A DNA stretch of 64,000 nt, taken from UMGS1601 sp900553335. Lineage in GTDB: Bacteria; Bacillota; Clostridia; Oscillospirales; Ruminococcaceae. Positions 17,225-26,201 of the stretch are shown one piece after another. Positions within the stretch are counted from its first letter, which is position 1. Every line of letters begins with the position of its first letter. Where the stretch lies: assembly GCA_937920725.1 (NCBI GenBank), contig CALEUW010000018.1:62001-126000 (forward strand). Reading direction: 5' to 3'. The notes under the pieces were generated by a model. That model did no database searches and was not told where the DNA came from. It saw only the letters and a list, made by a program, of their open reading frames with translations. The position numbers and the translations under genes are program-made.

Positions 17225-17290
17225 TTTTTAAGTGGCGAACGTGATTTCTTCACTTAAAAACTGAGGAGCAACGCTCCTTATTAAATAAAA
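17225..17290. repeat. Dispersed modular hairpin repeat, copy 2
   Basis: The stem TTTTTAAGTG pairs with the downstream CACTTAAAAA, followed by the palindrome GGAGCAACGCTCC and TTATTAAATAA. The second part is the same module as in copies at 14570, 30556, 37991 and 53180. Confidence 0.7.
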
Positions 17291-17317
17291 TGGATTTTTA
17301 AACAGGGAGGCATCATG

Positions 17318-18673
17318 ATGCTAAAAAAGAAGATTATTGCAGTTTTTTGTGCTGCTGCTTTAGCTGCAGGGCTTGCAGGCTGTGCTGATATGTCAAAGAT
17401 TATGACTGTTGAAGGTGAGGGACTTAACGCCGGAGTTTATATCAACAATATGCTTTCAGAATATACTGTTCAAAGCTATTATTCTCAGTATTTTTCCAGC
17501 GGCGACACAAATACTGAGTTTTTGGAAAGAGAGTATGAGGAAGGTAAAACATATTCAGAGCATTTTAAAGAGTATGCTTTGCAGAAGACTTTAAGGGGTA
17601 TTGCAGCGGACAAGCTCTTTAAAGATGCAGGGCTTGAGCTTTCTCAGGAGGATAAGCAGGCAATAGCTGACAATGTGCAGTCGGAGCTTGATAATTTCGG
17701 TGAGGAATATCTGAACGAACAGGGCATTTCAAAAGAGTCAGTTGAAATTTGCTATACCCATGACAAAGAAATAGAGCTTTTGTTTGATTACTATTACGGA
17801 GAAGGCGGAACAGAAGCGGTTACAGACGATGATATTAAATCATATATGAGTGAAAACTATCTCAGATATAAGATGATAACTATTTCCAAAGCGCCGAAAT
17901 CTACAGAGGGCGAAACTGCTACTGAAGAAGAGAAGGCAGCAGCTGATAAGGAGGCAAAAGCAGTTGCAGATAAGTATTTAGCTTTGGCTAAAGCTGAGAG
18001 TGCAGATGCTTTTGACAGCGTTATAGAGAAGTATAAAGCTGAAACAGCTGAAGAAACTACGGAATCAACTACTGAGCCTTCAACTGAAGAGGCTACAGAA
18101 AGTGTTGATACAACTGCTGAGTATACAGTAACGTTTATGGATTCTGACGGAAACGAGTACGGTGAGGATTCGGATTATCCGCAGATCACAGTAAAGGGAG
18201 GAGATAAGATAACAGCTCCCGCAAAGAACCCTGAAAAGCCATACAACGAGTTTAGCGGTTGGTTTACAGACGCTTATCACACATCGAAGTTTGATTTTGA
18301 TACAGCAATAACAGGAAATACAACTCTTTATGCAGGCTTCTCTACAAACGAAGTCTTAAGTAAGTATGACAAGGATAACGCATCGAACATTCAAAAGACA
18401 ATAAAGGAACTTGATATAACAGGTATACCTACTCTTGAGTCGGACGATAATAACTACTATATTATTCTTAAGCTTGATCCGAGCGAGCGAGAGGATTATA
18501 TGACCGGTGGAAGCGAACGTGAAGGAATGGTAAGAACTATGAAAACAGATGAGTTCAATCAGAAGCTTGACGATACCGCAGACGCCATGAATATTGACAA
18601 GAATGATAAGGCGATAGATAAATATACTCCTGAAAAGATAGAATCTATTGCTAAAAAGAATTCAAGCAGATAA
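17318..18673 (+). CDS. PrsA/SurA-like lipoprotein with an internal InlB-type repeat
   Basis: A secreted lipoprotein of 451 residues: signal peptide, then lipobox LAGC near residue 22. Residues about 30-170 resemble the helical N-domain of PrsA/SurA chaperones. Residues 185-240 (YLRYKMITISKAP, then an Ala/Lys/Glu helix ending AFDSVIEKY) look like the start of a parvulin-type domain. That is broken by a Thr/Glu-rich linker (245-268) and a beta repeat of the InlB B type (about 270-343, with FSGWFTDAYH and TTLYAGF); the C-terminal part NNYYIILKLDP resumes the chaperone pattern. It may assist folding outside the membrane, but catalysis is doubtful. Start chosen at the second ATG, seven bases from GGGAGG. 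Confidence 0.75.
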   Translation: MLKKKIIAVFCAAALAAGLAGCADMSKIMTVEGEGLNAGVYINNMLSEYTVQSYYSQYFSSGDTNTEFLEREYEEGKTYSEHFKEYALQKTLRGIAADKLFKDAGLELSQEDKQAIADNVQSELDNFGEEYLNEQGISKESVEICYTHDKEIELLFDYYYGEGGTEAVTDDDIKSYMSENYLRYKMITISKAPKSTEGETATEEEKAAADKEAKAVADKYLALAKAESADAFDSVIEKYKAETAEETTESTTEPSTEEATESVDTTAEYTVTFMDSDGNEYGEDSDYPQITVKGGDKITAPAKNPEKPYNEFSGWFTDAYHTSKFDFDTAITGNTTLYAGFSTNEVLSKYDKDNASNIQKTIKELDITGIPTLESDDNNYYIILKLDPSEREDYMTGGSEREGMVRTMKTDEFNQKLDDTADAMNIDKNDKAIDKYTPEKIESIAKKNSSR

Positions 18674-18683
18674 TTAAGTAAAA

Positions 18684-18720
18684 AAGGCAGCCGTTTTGGT
18701 ACGGCTGCCTTAAATTTTTA
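18684..18720 (+). terminator. Terminator of the PrsA-like lipoprotein gene
   Basis: A perfect 11-bp stem, AAGGCAGCCGT/ACGGCTGCCTT, with a 6-base loop and an AT-rich tail AAATTTTT. Confidence 0.85.
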
Positions 18721-18875
18721 ATAAGGAGTGCGGCTTAATTTAAGTTATACTGGATTCACAATTGCAACGTTTTTTGACTGGGGGATATTGTATTCCTTTA
18801 TTAAATATTTTACTTTCCCATGTGTACTTAAATATTATTTAACTACCTTTCCTTGAATTTGTAACTGTATTTTGC
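18721..18875. other. Intergenic stretch without visible features
   Basis: AT-rich sequence between the terminators of two convergent transcripts. I see no gene, promoter or repeat in it. Confidence 0.5.
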
Positions 18876-18931
18876 CAAAACAAAACCGACCTTCTTTAGT
18901 TAGATTTTTTGTCTAGCTAAAGGAGGTCGGT
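18876..18931 (-). terminator. Strong hairpin, terminator of the DUF4829-like lipoprotein transcript
   Basis: A 19-bp stem, ACCGACCTTCTTTAGTTAG against CTAGCTAAAGGAGGTCGGT (two G-U type pairs), with a 9-base loop. Read leftward it is followed by TTTTGTTTTG. It lies 110 bp past the stop at 19042. Confidence 0.7.
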
Positions 18932-19041
18932 ACATAACACCACAGCGGTTAAGTTACTAGTCTGTGTCACAACAAACAGTTGATAGAAAGATTTTTTGTA
19001 GGAGAGCCTGAAAATTCACCTTTAAACAGGAACTTGTCCCT

Positions 19042-19467
19042 TTAATATCCATGATCAGCGTGTATCCAAGCTCCATCTGCACTTCTAACCAAAATCCATT
19101 GCCAATCATCATAAGTTGAGTTAGGATTAAGAGAACCATCTCCTCCTGATGAATCTACATCAAAAGAAGAATAAAGCACAATTACTTCATCAGCGTTGTA
19201 TTGATTGGCTAGTTTGTTAAACTCATTGGTTAAATTATCTCCAGCATATCCAATTTTTGTTAATGTGCAACCATCAAATTCTTTTCTAAAATAGTTTTTC
19301 ACTGTTTGAATAGCTGATTCAATGTCATTGTCCGTGTATATTTCTGAAGGTTTCCAATCTGAAACGGTGACATTATCAATATTTCCTCCACAATTGCAGG
19401 CTGTAAGTATAAAAACTATTGATGTAATTGCAATTATACAGATTACCTTTTTCACTATATTCCTCAT
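19042..19467 (-). CDS. Lipoprotein, DUF4829-like
   Basis: A 141-residue secreted lipoprotein with signal segment VICIIAITSIVFILTAC, the Cys being the lipid anchor. The mature part has a helical DNDIESAIQTVKNYF stretch, then EFDGCTLTKIGYAGD and a C-terminal half with VDSSGGDGSLNPNSTY and WQWILVRS. I recall this pattern from DUF4829-type proteins, whose function is unknown. No ribosome site is evident; the ATG at 19467 is used rather than the TTG two codons upstream. It lies just downstream of the AI-2E family gene and may be its cotranscript. Confidence 0.7.
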   Translation of the reverse strand: MRNIVKKVICIIAITSIVFILTACNCGGNIDNVTVSDWKPSEIYTDNDIESAIQTVKNYFRKEFDGCTLTKIGYAGDNLTNEFNKLANQYNADEVIVLYSSFDVDSSGGDGSLNPNSTYDDWQWILVRSADGAWIHADHGY

Positions 19468-19495
19468 TTTCAAATTAAAACTTTATGTTGTTACT

Positions 19496-20770
19496 TTAGT
19501 CTTTCTTTGCCTGGTTTACGTCATCTGCAGACGGAATCACCATTTTGTCCAGTGTTTTCTTAGTTATTGGTGAGCCTGATTGTTTTTCAAAAATTAAGGG
19601 GTTTTTGTTTTTGTAGAAGTTTGTATCCGTAGGAAGATGTTTTTTTCTGAGCCGTTCAGCAATATACTCTCTTGTGAGATCATATATAAGCGCAAAAGCC
19701 GGAACGGAAAGTATCATTCCTGCAAAACCGAAAAGTCCTCCGCCTATTAAAATAGAAACCAATACCCATATAGCCGGAAGTCCGGTAGAATCTCCTAAAA
19801 TTTTCGGTCCTAAAACGTTTCCGTCAAACTGCTGCAGGATAACAATTATAACTATAAACCAAATAACCATTTTCGGCTCAACCAAAAGAATTAAAACAGC
19901 TGACGGAATTGCCCCTATAAAAGGACCGAAAAACGGAATTATATTTGTGATTCCGACAAAAACCGAAATCATCAAAGGATAAGGAAACTTAAACACAGTA
20001 AGAACTATTCCGCAGAGAACTCCTATAATGAGTGAATCCAGTAGTTTTCCTGAAATAAACCCTGAAAAAGTTTTATTCGCTCGATTTAAAATAAGAGAGG
20101 TAGTTTCAAATTTCTTTCTTTTTGAAAATGCAAGCATAACCTTTTTGCTTTGAGCAATAAGTCTTTCTTTGCTGTAAAGCAGGTAAATTGAAATTATAAT
20201 TCCGATCAGAAAGTTTTTCAAAAAGGTCACAACACTCCAAATGCTTGACATAAGGTTAGTGAGCATAGGTTCAATTTGTTTCCATAAAGTAGTTGTGTCG
20301 TTGGACAGCTCAGAAAGCTTTTGTGTAAGAGCGTCTAAAATATCCTTGTTATCTTTAAAGGTATCGTTTATGAAGTCCTGAACTTTAGAAATCATTTCAG
20401 GTGCGCTCTTAAAGATTTCAAATAGAGATTCAATAAAGCTTGGAAGAATGATAGCGATAACTCCGCATATAAGAATCAAAAGCAAAATAGTTACAAGAGA
20501 AACCGAAATCGCACGGGTAATTCTCGGGTAAGACTTTTTTCGAAACACATATTTTGAAATAGTTTTATCAAAGAATTTCATAACGGGATTTAAAATAAAT
20601 GCAATAGCAAAGCCCCAGATTGCCGGCATAAGCACAGTTACGGCTTTTCCGATAATTGACCAAATGTTTGAAAATTTAAAAATGCAAAGCACCATTATCA
20701 TTGTTATGGCTATTACGGCTATAACATATGCGGCGATTGTATTGTAGCGTGAGTTAGTATATCTTTTCAA
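19496..20770 (-). CDS. AI-2E family transporter-type membrane protein
   Basis: A 424-residue membrane protein of the PerM/YtvI/AI-2E exporter family (PF01594). There are hydrophobic pairs at the N-terminus, a soluble helical region around residues 110-165, and the conserved core FPYPLMISVFVGITNIIPFFGP near residue 265, with QQFDGNVLGPKILG near 315 and GGGLFGFAGMILSVP near 345. Members export small molecules or ions; the actual substrate is unknown. It starts with TTG behind GGGAG. A TATAAT (minus strand, 20863-20868) lies upstream without a good -35. Confidence 0.92.
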   Translation of the reverse strand: MKRYTNSRYNTIAAYVIAVIAITMIMVLCIFKFSNIWSIIGKAVTVLMPAIWGFAIAFILNPVMKFFDKTISKYVFRKKSYPRITRAISVSLVTILLLILICGVIAIILPSFIESLFEIFKSAPEMISKVQDFINDTFKDNKDILDALTQKLSELSNDTTTLWKQIEPMLTNLMSSIWSVVTFLKNFLIGIIISIYLLYSKERLIAQSKKVMLAFSKRKKFETTSLILNRANKTFSGFISGKLLDSLIIGVLCGIVLTVFKFPYPLMISVFVGITNIIPFFGPFIGAIPSAVLILLVEPKMVIWFIVIIVILQQFDGNVLGPKILGDSTGLPAIWVLVSILIGGGLFGFAGMILSVPAFALIYDLTREYIAERLRKKHLPTDTNFYKNKNPLIFEKQSGSPITKKTLDKMVIPSADDVNQAKKD

Positions 20771-20932
20771 TCTGTAAATCTCCCAACATGATTTATTTTA
20801 TTATGCGTTATCTGAACGCTATTATTTTTTTAATAAAACAGGCGAATTCGTTGTCTGAAATAATTATACATTACTTTTGGCAAAAAATCTACAGTTTTAT
20901 GGGTGTTTTCAAAAAAAGATTGAAAAAAAGTC

Positions 20933-20961
20933 TTTTCAAAGTCGTGCGATTGTGATACAAT
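20933..20961 (+). promoter_or_regulatory. Possible promoter of pcrA
   Basis: An extended -10, TGATACAAT (TACAAT at 20956-20961), with a weak TTTTCA 17 bp upstream. It is the best candidate in the 278-bp gap. A tandem ACTAGGT repeat follows at about 20983-20996. Confidence 0.5.
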
Positions 20962-21048
20962 ATATTATGTATCATCATATATACTAGGTACTAGGTTTAT
21001 AGTATGCAGTTTAATATTTAAAATGTAAAAGAGTTGGAGGAAGGCTTG

Positions 21049-23412
21049 GTGCTTATAAAAGAAAGCAATGAACAGCTTAAGCAAAAAGCGCTTAAAAAAT
21101 ATTTTGGAAAGCTAAATACGGAACAGCAAAGAGCTGTTTTTCAGATAGATGGTCCGGTGCTGATTTTAGCAGGAGCAGGAAGCGGAAAAACTACAGTTTT
21201 GGTAAATAGAATAGCCAATATGATATATTTTGGAAATGCTTATCATGCCGTATCGCCTGATTTTTCAGAGGACGAGCGTGCGTTTTTGAAAAATTATATC
21301 AGCGGCGCATGCGAAGATAACGCAAGACTTCGGGAAATAATAAGTGTAAGTCCTATAAATCCTTGGAATGTTTTAGCGATAACCTTTACAAATAAGGCTG
21401 CGGCTGAGCTTAAAGAGAGAATATCGCTTATGCTTGGAGAAAGCGGTTCAGGGATTACAGCAGCAACCTTTCACTCTGCTTGCGTAAGAATACTAAGACG
21501 TGAAAGCGAACACACTGAATACGGATCTAATTTTACAATTTACGATACGGATGATCAAAAACGAGTTATAAAGAGCGTTTTAAAGGATTTGGATATAAGC
21601 GATAAAATGTTCCCGCCTAAAAATGTTCTCGGAATAATCTCAAGATGCAAGGAGTCGCTCATATCACCGGAGACTTTTGAAAAAGAGGGCGGACAGGATT
21701 ATCAAAAGAAAATTATCGCCAGAGTGTATGGAGAGTATCAGCGAAGACTGGTAGCGGCAAATGCAATGGATTTTGACGATATTATAGCGCTTACGGTAAA
21801 GCTGTTTGAAGAAAACCCTGACGTTTTATCGCATTATCAAAACCTTTATAAATACATAGTTGTAGACGAGTATCAGGATACCAATATGGTGCAGTATAAG
21901 CTTATATCAATGCTTTCTTCAAGACATAAAAATCTCTGCGTTGTCGGAGATGACGACCAGAGCATATATAAGTTTCGAGGTGCAACCATTGAAAACATCT
22001 TAAGCTTTGAAAACCAGTTTGAAAATACTTCGGTAATTAGGCTTGAACAGAATTACCGTTCAACTCAAAATATACTGAACTGTGCAAATACTCTTATCAA
22101 GAATAACCGAGGCAGAAAAGGAAAAAACTTATTTACTGCTGACGGCGCAGGAGATAAGGTAACGGTATATACGGCTAATACTGAAAAAAGCGAGGCTAAG
22201 TTTATCGCTGATATGGTTTTGGAGGGAATAAAAAACGGTAAAAAGCAAAGCGATTTTGCTGTGCTTTACAGAATGAATTCGCAGTCTAATGCCGTTGAGC
22301 AGGCATTTATTCAAAGCGGAATTTCATATAAAATATTCGGCGGAACGAAGTTTTATGACCGAAAGGAAATCAAGGATATCCTATCATACCTGTCAGTCAT
22401 AAACAATCCCGGGGATGTATTAAGGCTAAGGCGAATAATAAATGAGCCGAAAAGGTCAATCGGAGAAGCAACGGTAACCGCTATTGAACAGATAGCGTCA
22501 GACCTTTCTCAAACTCCGCTTGAGATTATGAGAGATTCAGATTCGCTGATCCCTCTTGCAAAAAAAGCAAAGGTGCTTATACCGCTAGCTGAAATGTTTG
22601 AAGACTTAAGGGAAGTTTCTGAGCAGGACTCTCTTGAAACTCTTTTGGACGAGCTTCTGGAGCGCTCGGGCTATGCCGAGTATTTAAGAACTCAGGGTGA
22701 TGAAGGCTTAACCAGGCTTGAAAACATTGAAGAGCTTAAAAGCACAATGGCAAATTATGAGGAATCTTCAACAGAACCGTCGCTGTCGGGATTTTTAGAG
22801 GAGATTGCGCTGTTTACAGATATGGATAATCTCGATGAAAACGGAGATTATGTAGTGATGATGACAATGCACTCTGCAAAAGGACTTGAGTTCGACACTG
22901 TTTTCTCCGTAGGTATGGAGGAAAACATATTTCCATCGCAAAGAAGCATTCTTGACGAAGCTGATGTAGAAGAAGAAAGGCGGCTTTGCTATGTTGCAAT
23001 CACAAGAGCAAAGAAAAAGCTTTATCTCACAAACGCAAGAAAAAGAATGCTTTATGGAATGACGAACTCAAATCCTCCGTCAAGATTTTTGTCGGAGCTT
23101 GATATGTCGGGAGTTGAAAAGGATTTTGAGCAGACGGTTGCGTCGTCACCGGCTTCGACAAGGTTTACGCATAATGATTTTAACAAGTCGAATATGTCGC
23201 TTGAAAATCAGATAAAAAGAAATATGTTAAAAAAACCTGAGAAAAACACTCAGACATTTGATGTCGGAAATAGAGTTAAGCACAATGTCTTTGGAGAGGG
23301 AACTGTTTTAAGCGCAAAATCAATGGCGAACGATACGATGCTTGAAATTGCCTTTGATACGAGAGGGACAAAAAAAGTCATGGCGAATTTTGCCAAAATC
23401 ACAAGGATATAA
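21049..23412 (+). CDS. pcrA: UvrD/PcrA-type superfamily 1 DNA helicase
   Basis: A 787-residue ATP-dependent 3'-5' helicase for repair and replication restart. Motifs in order: Q-motif region LNTEQQRAVF, Walker A AGAGSGKTT near residue 50, Ia ITFTNKAAAEL, II VVDEYQDTN, III GDDDQSIYKFRGA, IV EQNYRST, V MTMHSAKGLEFDTVF and VI YVAITRAKKKLYL. The C-terminal tail with VGNRVKHNVFGEGTV matches the PcrA RNA-polymerase-binding Tudor-like end. About 40 extra residues lie between Walker A and motif Ia. The GTG at 21049 is used because GGAGGAAGG (21036-21044) rules out the earlier TTG; a TTG at 21046 is also possible. Confidence 0.95.
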   Translation: MLIKESNEQLKQKALKKYFGKLNTEQQRAVFQIDGPVLILAGAGSGKTTVLVNRIANMIYFGNAYHAVSPDFSEDERAFLKNYISGACEDNARLREIISVSPINPWNVLAITFTNKAAAELKERISLMLGESGSGITAATFHSACVRILRRESEHTEYGSNFTIYDTDDQKRVIKSVLKDLDISDKMFPPKNVLGIISRCKESLISPETFEKEGGQDYQKKIIARVYGEYQRRLVAANAMDFDDIIALTVKLFEENPDVLSHYQNLYKYIVVDEYQDTNMVQYKLISMLSSRHKNLCVVGDDDQSIYKFRGATIENILSFENQFENTSVIRLEQNYRSTQNILNCANTLIKNNRGRKGKNLFTADGAGDKVTVYTANTEKSEAKFIADMVLEGIKNGKKQSDFAVLYRMNSQSNAVEQAFIQSGISYKIFGGTKFYDRKEIKDILSYLSVINNPGDVLRLRRIINEPKRSIGEATVTAIEQIASDLSQTPLEIMRDSDSLIPLAKKAKVLIPLAEMFEDLREVSEQDSLETLLDELLERSGYAEYLRTQGDEGLTRLENIEELKSTMANYEESSTEPSLSGFLEEIALFTDMDNLDENGDYVVMMTMHSAKGLEFDTVFSVGMEENIFPSQRSILDEADVEEERRLCYVAITRAKKKLYLTNARKRMLYGMTNSNPPSRFLSELDMSGVEKDFEQTVASSPASTRFTHNDFNKSNMSLENQIKRNMLKKPEKNTQTFDVGNRVKHNVFGEGTVLSAKSMANDTMLEIAFDTRGTKKVMANFAKITRI

Positions 23413-23437
23413 TTTATTATTTCGGAGGAAAAGTAAA

Positions 23438-24457
23438 ATGGTTATAGTATTAAAAAATAGTGCAACAGAAGGTCAGATAGAGGAGCTTGTAAGCTGGCTT
23501 CATACTTTTGATGTTAAGACAAATATAGTTACAGGACTTCATTCTAAGATTATCGGACTTGTCGGAGATACCACACAAATAGATCTCGAAAGCGTTCAGG
23601 CTAAGGAAATGGTCGATGAGGTTAAGCGAGTTCAGGAGCCATATAAGCAGGCTAACAGAAGATTTCATCCTGATGATACGGTGATTGAAGTTGAGGGAAG
23701 GAAAATTGGCGGCGGAACTTTAAACGTAATTGCAGGTCCTTGCTCCGTTGAGGGTGAAAAGCAGATAATTGAAACTGCGATTGCCGTTAAAAAGGCAGGA
23801 GCTACAATGCTCAGAGGAGGAGCATATAAGCCGAGAACTTCTCCTTATTCCTTTCAAGGACTCGGAAAGGAAGGACTTGACTACCTTTTAAAGGCAAAAA
23901 AAGAAACCGGACTTCCTATTGTAACAGAAATAATGTCGCTGGCTCATTTGGATCAGTTTGAGGATATAGACGTTTTGCAGGTGGGCGCAAGAAATATGCA
24001 AAACTTCGAGCTTTTAAAGGAGCTTGGAAAAACAAATAAGCCTGTGCTTTTGAAAAGAGGTCTTGCAAATACGCTTGAGGAGCTTTTAATGAGCGCAGAG
24101 TATATTATGTCAAACGGAAATAAAAATGTAATTTTATGTGAAAGAGGAATAAGAACCTTTGAGCCTATGACGAGAAATACGCTTGATATTTCAGCTGTTC
24201 CTCTTTTAAAGCAAAAATCTCATCTTCCTATAGTAGTTGATCCAAGCCATGCAACAGGAATGACTTCTTTAATTGAGCCTATGAGTCTTGCTGCTGTAGT
24301 ATCAGGAGCGGACGCTCTTGAAATAGAGGTTCATCTCAATCCTAAAAATGCATGGAGCGATGGGGCGCAGTGCTTAACACCGTCAAGCTTTGAGAAGGTT
24401 ATGGAAAAGATAAAATCTTGTGCTGAGTTTGTCGGAAGGAAGTTAGATATTAATTAA
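23438..24457 (+). CDS. aroF: 3-deoxy-7-phosphoheptulonate (DAHP) synthase
   Basis: First committed step of the shikimate pathway: PEP plus erythrose 4-phosphate to DAHP. The 339-residue protein is the type I-beta form: an N-terminal ferredoxin-like regulatory domain (residues 1-70, MVIVLKNSATEGQIEE), then the barrel with VIAGPCSVEGEKQI near residue 100, MLRGGAYKPRTSPYSFQG near 122, and VVDPSHATGM near 267. CGGAGGAA precedes the ATG. It lies 25 bp after pcrA and ahead of aroB and aroC, so it heads the aromatic block. The N-terminal domain in this class can mediate feedback control. Confidence 0.95.
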   Translation: MVIVLKNSATEGQIEELVSWLHTFDVKTNIVTGLHSKIIGLVGDTTQIDLESVQAKEMVDEVKRVQEPYKQANRRFHPDDTVIEVEGRKIGGGTLNVIAGPCSVEGEKQIIETAIAVKKAGATMLRGGAYKPRTSPYSFQGLGKEGLDYLLKAKKETGLPIVTEIMSLAHLDQFEDIDVLQVGARNMQNFELLKELGKTNKPVLLKRGLANTLEELLMSAEYIMSNGNKNVILCERGIRTFEPMTRNTLDISAVPLLKQKSHLPIVVDPSHATGMTSLIEPMSLAAVVSGADALEIEVHLNPKNAWSDGAQCLTPSSFEKVMEKIKSCAEFVGRKLDIN

Positions 24458-24485
24458 TATTGTTTAGCAAAAAAGGAGAAAAGGT

Positions 24486-24881
24486 ATGTTTAGAAAAATA
24501 TTTTCAGCAATGTTGGTTTTGTCGGTTGCCGCATCTTTTTGCGCTTGTTCTTCAAATGATGATATTAATATAACATTTAAAAGAAAAACAACCCAGTCTA
24601 CTCATCAGGTAACTACAGAAGCCGAAACTACAGAGTATCAGACCGAAGAAACGACTGCTGCAGAGCAAACCACACAGGCTGCTGAAAATAATACATCTGA
24701 GTATACGGTTACTCAGCAGGTAAATGTAAGATCAAATCCCGATTATAATTCTGACATTTTGGGACAGCTAATGTATGGAGAAACCATAAGCGTTTCAAGT
24801 GTCGAAAACGGCTGGGCTGTAATAGATTATAATGATACGCCAGGATATGTTTCGGTCGAGTATCTAAATCCATTGGTCTAA
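24486..24881 (+). CDS. Small lipoprotein with an SH3b domain
   Basis: A 131-residue secreted lipoprotein. The signal peptide ends at a lipobox-like FCAC, followed by a Thr/Glu/Gln-rich linker (about residues 35-72) and a C-terminal bacterial SH3 domain with VNVRSNPDYNSDILGQL and GWAVIDYND. SH3b domains of this kind often bind cell-wall peptides. AAAAGGAGAAAAGG precedes the ATG. It is wedged between DAHP synthase and aroB with short gaps and so is likely cotranscribed with aromatic synthesis genes, to which it has no obvious link. Confidence 0.85.
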   Translation: MFRKIFSAMLVLSVAASFCACSSNDDINITFKRKTTQSTHQVTTEAETTEYQTEETTAAEQTTQAAENNTSEYTVTQQVNVRSNPDYNSDILGQLMYGETISVSSVENGWAVIDYNDTPGYVSVEYLNPLV

Positions 24882-24935
24882 GAAGCTATATGTTTTTAAC
24901 AGCTTTAAATACATAAGAAAATTCAAAAAGGGAGT

Positions 24936-26054
24936 ATGAATTTGAAAAGTTTTAATGTATCACTTAAAAGATTAGTTGATGATTCATACGATATAGATAT
25001 CGGATATGATCTTTGCGGCAATTTGATAAAAGACTTGAAAAGCGGTCTTTGCCGAAACTATAAAAAAGCGGCAGTTATAAGCGACAGTACAGTTTCAAAG
25101 CTTTATGCAGAGGAAATTGTAAAAAGAATGGAGGACAATGGATTTTTACCGAAGCTGTTTGTTTTTCCGGAGGGAGAAAAAAGCAAGGTAAGAAAAACCA
25201 AAGAACGACTTGAGGACGAAATGCTGGAATCGGGATTTCGCAGAGATTGCTTCGTTTTAGCGATTGGCGGTGGAGTCGTTACAGACCTGGCAGGTTTTTT
25301 AGCAGGAACGTTCGGCAGAGGAGTGCCTTTTATAAACTACGCAACGACTCTGCTTGCGGCGGCTGATGCGTCAGTCGGCGGAAAAACAGCGGTAGATACA
25401 CCGCTTGCAACGAATCTAATAGGAATTTTTAATCAGCCGAAAAAGGTGTATATTGATTTAGATACTTGGAAAACTCTTCCTAAAAGACAGCTCTCGTCGG
25501 GATTGGCAGAAACGATAAAGCATGCTATGATGGCAGATGTGAGGTTTTTTGAGTTTTTAGAAGAAAACGTAACGCAGGTTTTTGAGTTTGATAAGTCTGC
25601 TTGCGAGCATATAGCAGAAAAAAATTGTGAGATAAAATATAATGTCGTTATGAAGGACGAAAGGGAATCATCTCTTCGTGAAATACTGAATCTCGGACAT
25701 ACGGTAGGGCGTGCGATAGAAACTGTAAGTGATTACAGGCTTTTGCACGGTGAAGCGCTTAGCATTGGACTTTTGGCTGAGTGTGAGCTTTCAAAGACCT
25801 TAGGTTTAATGTCGGAGGGTGAGGTAGACCGTGTTAAAAAGCTTCTTAGCAAGGCTGGGCTTTCAACAGATATACCCGAATATATTGACAGGAAGGCTTT
25901 AGTCGATAAGCTTTATACTGACAAAAAGGTTCGTGACGGCAAGCTTAGATTTGTACTTCAGGACGGTATCGGAAAAATCAAGCAGTTCGGCGACTCCTGG
26001 GCACTGCAAGTCCCGAGAGAGGATATTGAGAAAATAATAATTAAGATGAAATAG
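24936..26054 (+). CDS. aroB: 3-dehydroquinate synthase
   Basis: Second step of the shikimate pathway, NAD- and metal-dependent. The 372 residues include AIGGGVVTDLAGFLAGTFGRG near residue 108, the YATTLLAAADASVGGKTAVD segment, and the metal-ligand region LNLGHTVGRAIE near residue 251 with HGEALSIG after it. GGGAG lies one base before the ATG at 24936; spacing favours translation from a TTG two codons later (24942), so the exact N-terminus is uncertain. It follows the SH3 lipoprotein by 54 bp and is followed by a repeat block and aroC. Confidence 0.95.
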   Translation: MNLKSFNVSLKRLVDDSYDIDIGYDLCGNLIKDLKSGLCRNYKKAAVISDSTVSKLYAEEIVKRMEDNGFLPKLFVFPEGEKSKVRKTKERLEDEMLESGFRRDCFVLAIGGGVVTDLAGFLAGTFGRGVPFINYATTLLAAADASVGGKTAVDTPLATNLIGIFNQPKKVYIDLDTWKTLPKRQLSSGLAETIKHAMMADVRFFEFLEENVTQVFEFDKSACEHIAEKNCEIKYNVVMKDERESSLREILNLGHTVGRAIETVSDYRLLHGEALSIGLLAECELSKTLGLMSEGEVDRVKKLLSKAGLSTDIPEYIDRKALVDKLYTDKKVRDGKLRFVLQDGIGKIKQFGDSWALQVPREDIEKIIIKMK

Positions 26055-26094
26055 AAAATAAATTTTGGAATTTAGCAAAGAGCATTATAATAAG

Positions 26095-26182
26095 CTCATC
26101 TCAATACGGGGCAACGCCCCGTCATAAACGACCGAACATTAGCCCCTTCGCCTTAGATGGGGGACATAGTCGTTGTTATATA
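26095..26182. repeat. Dispersed modular hairpin repeat, copy 3
   Basis: It begins with the palindrome CGGGGCAACGCCCCG, then ACGACCGAACATTAGCCCC and CTTAGATGGGGGACATAG, and ends in GTCGTT, which can pair with the inner AACGAC. It aligns with copy 1 at 14570-14710 over most of its length but lacks that copy's internal hairpin. It occupies the aroB-aroC gap. Confidence 0.78.
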
Positions 26183-26201
26183 AATTTTGGAGGTAAAACA
26201 G

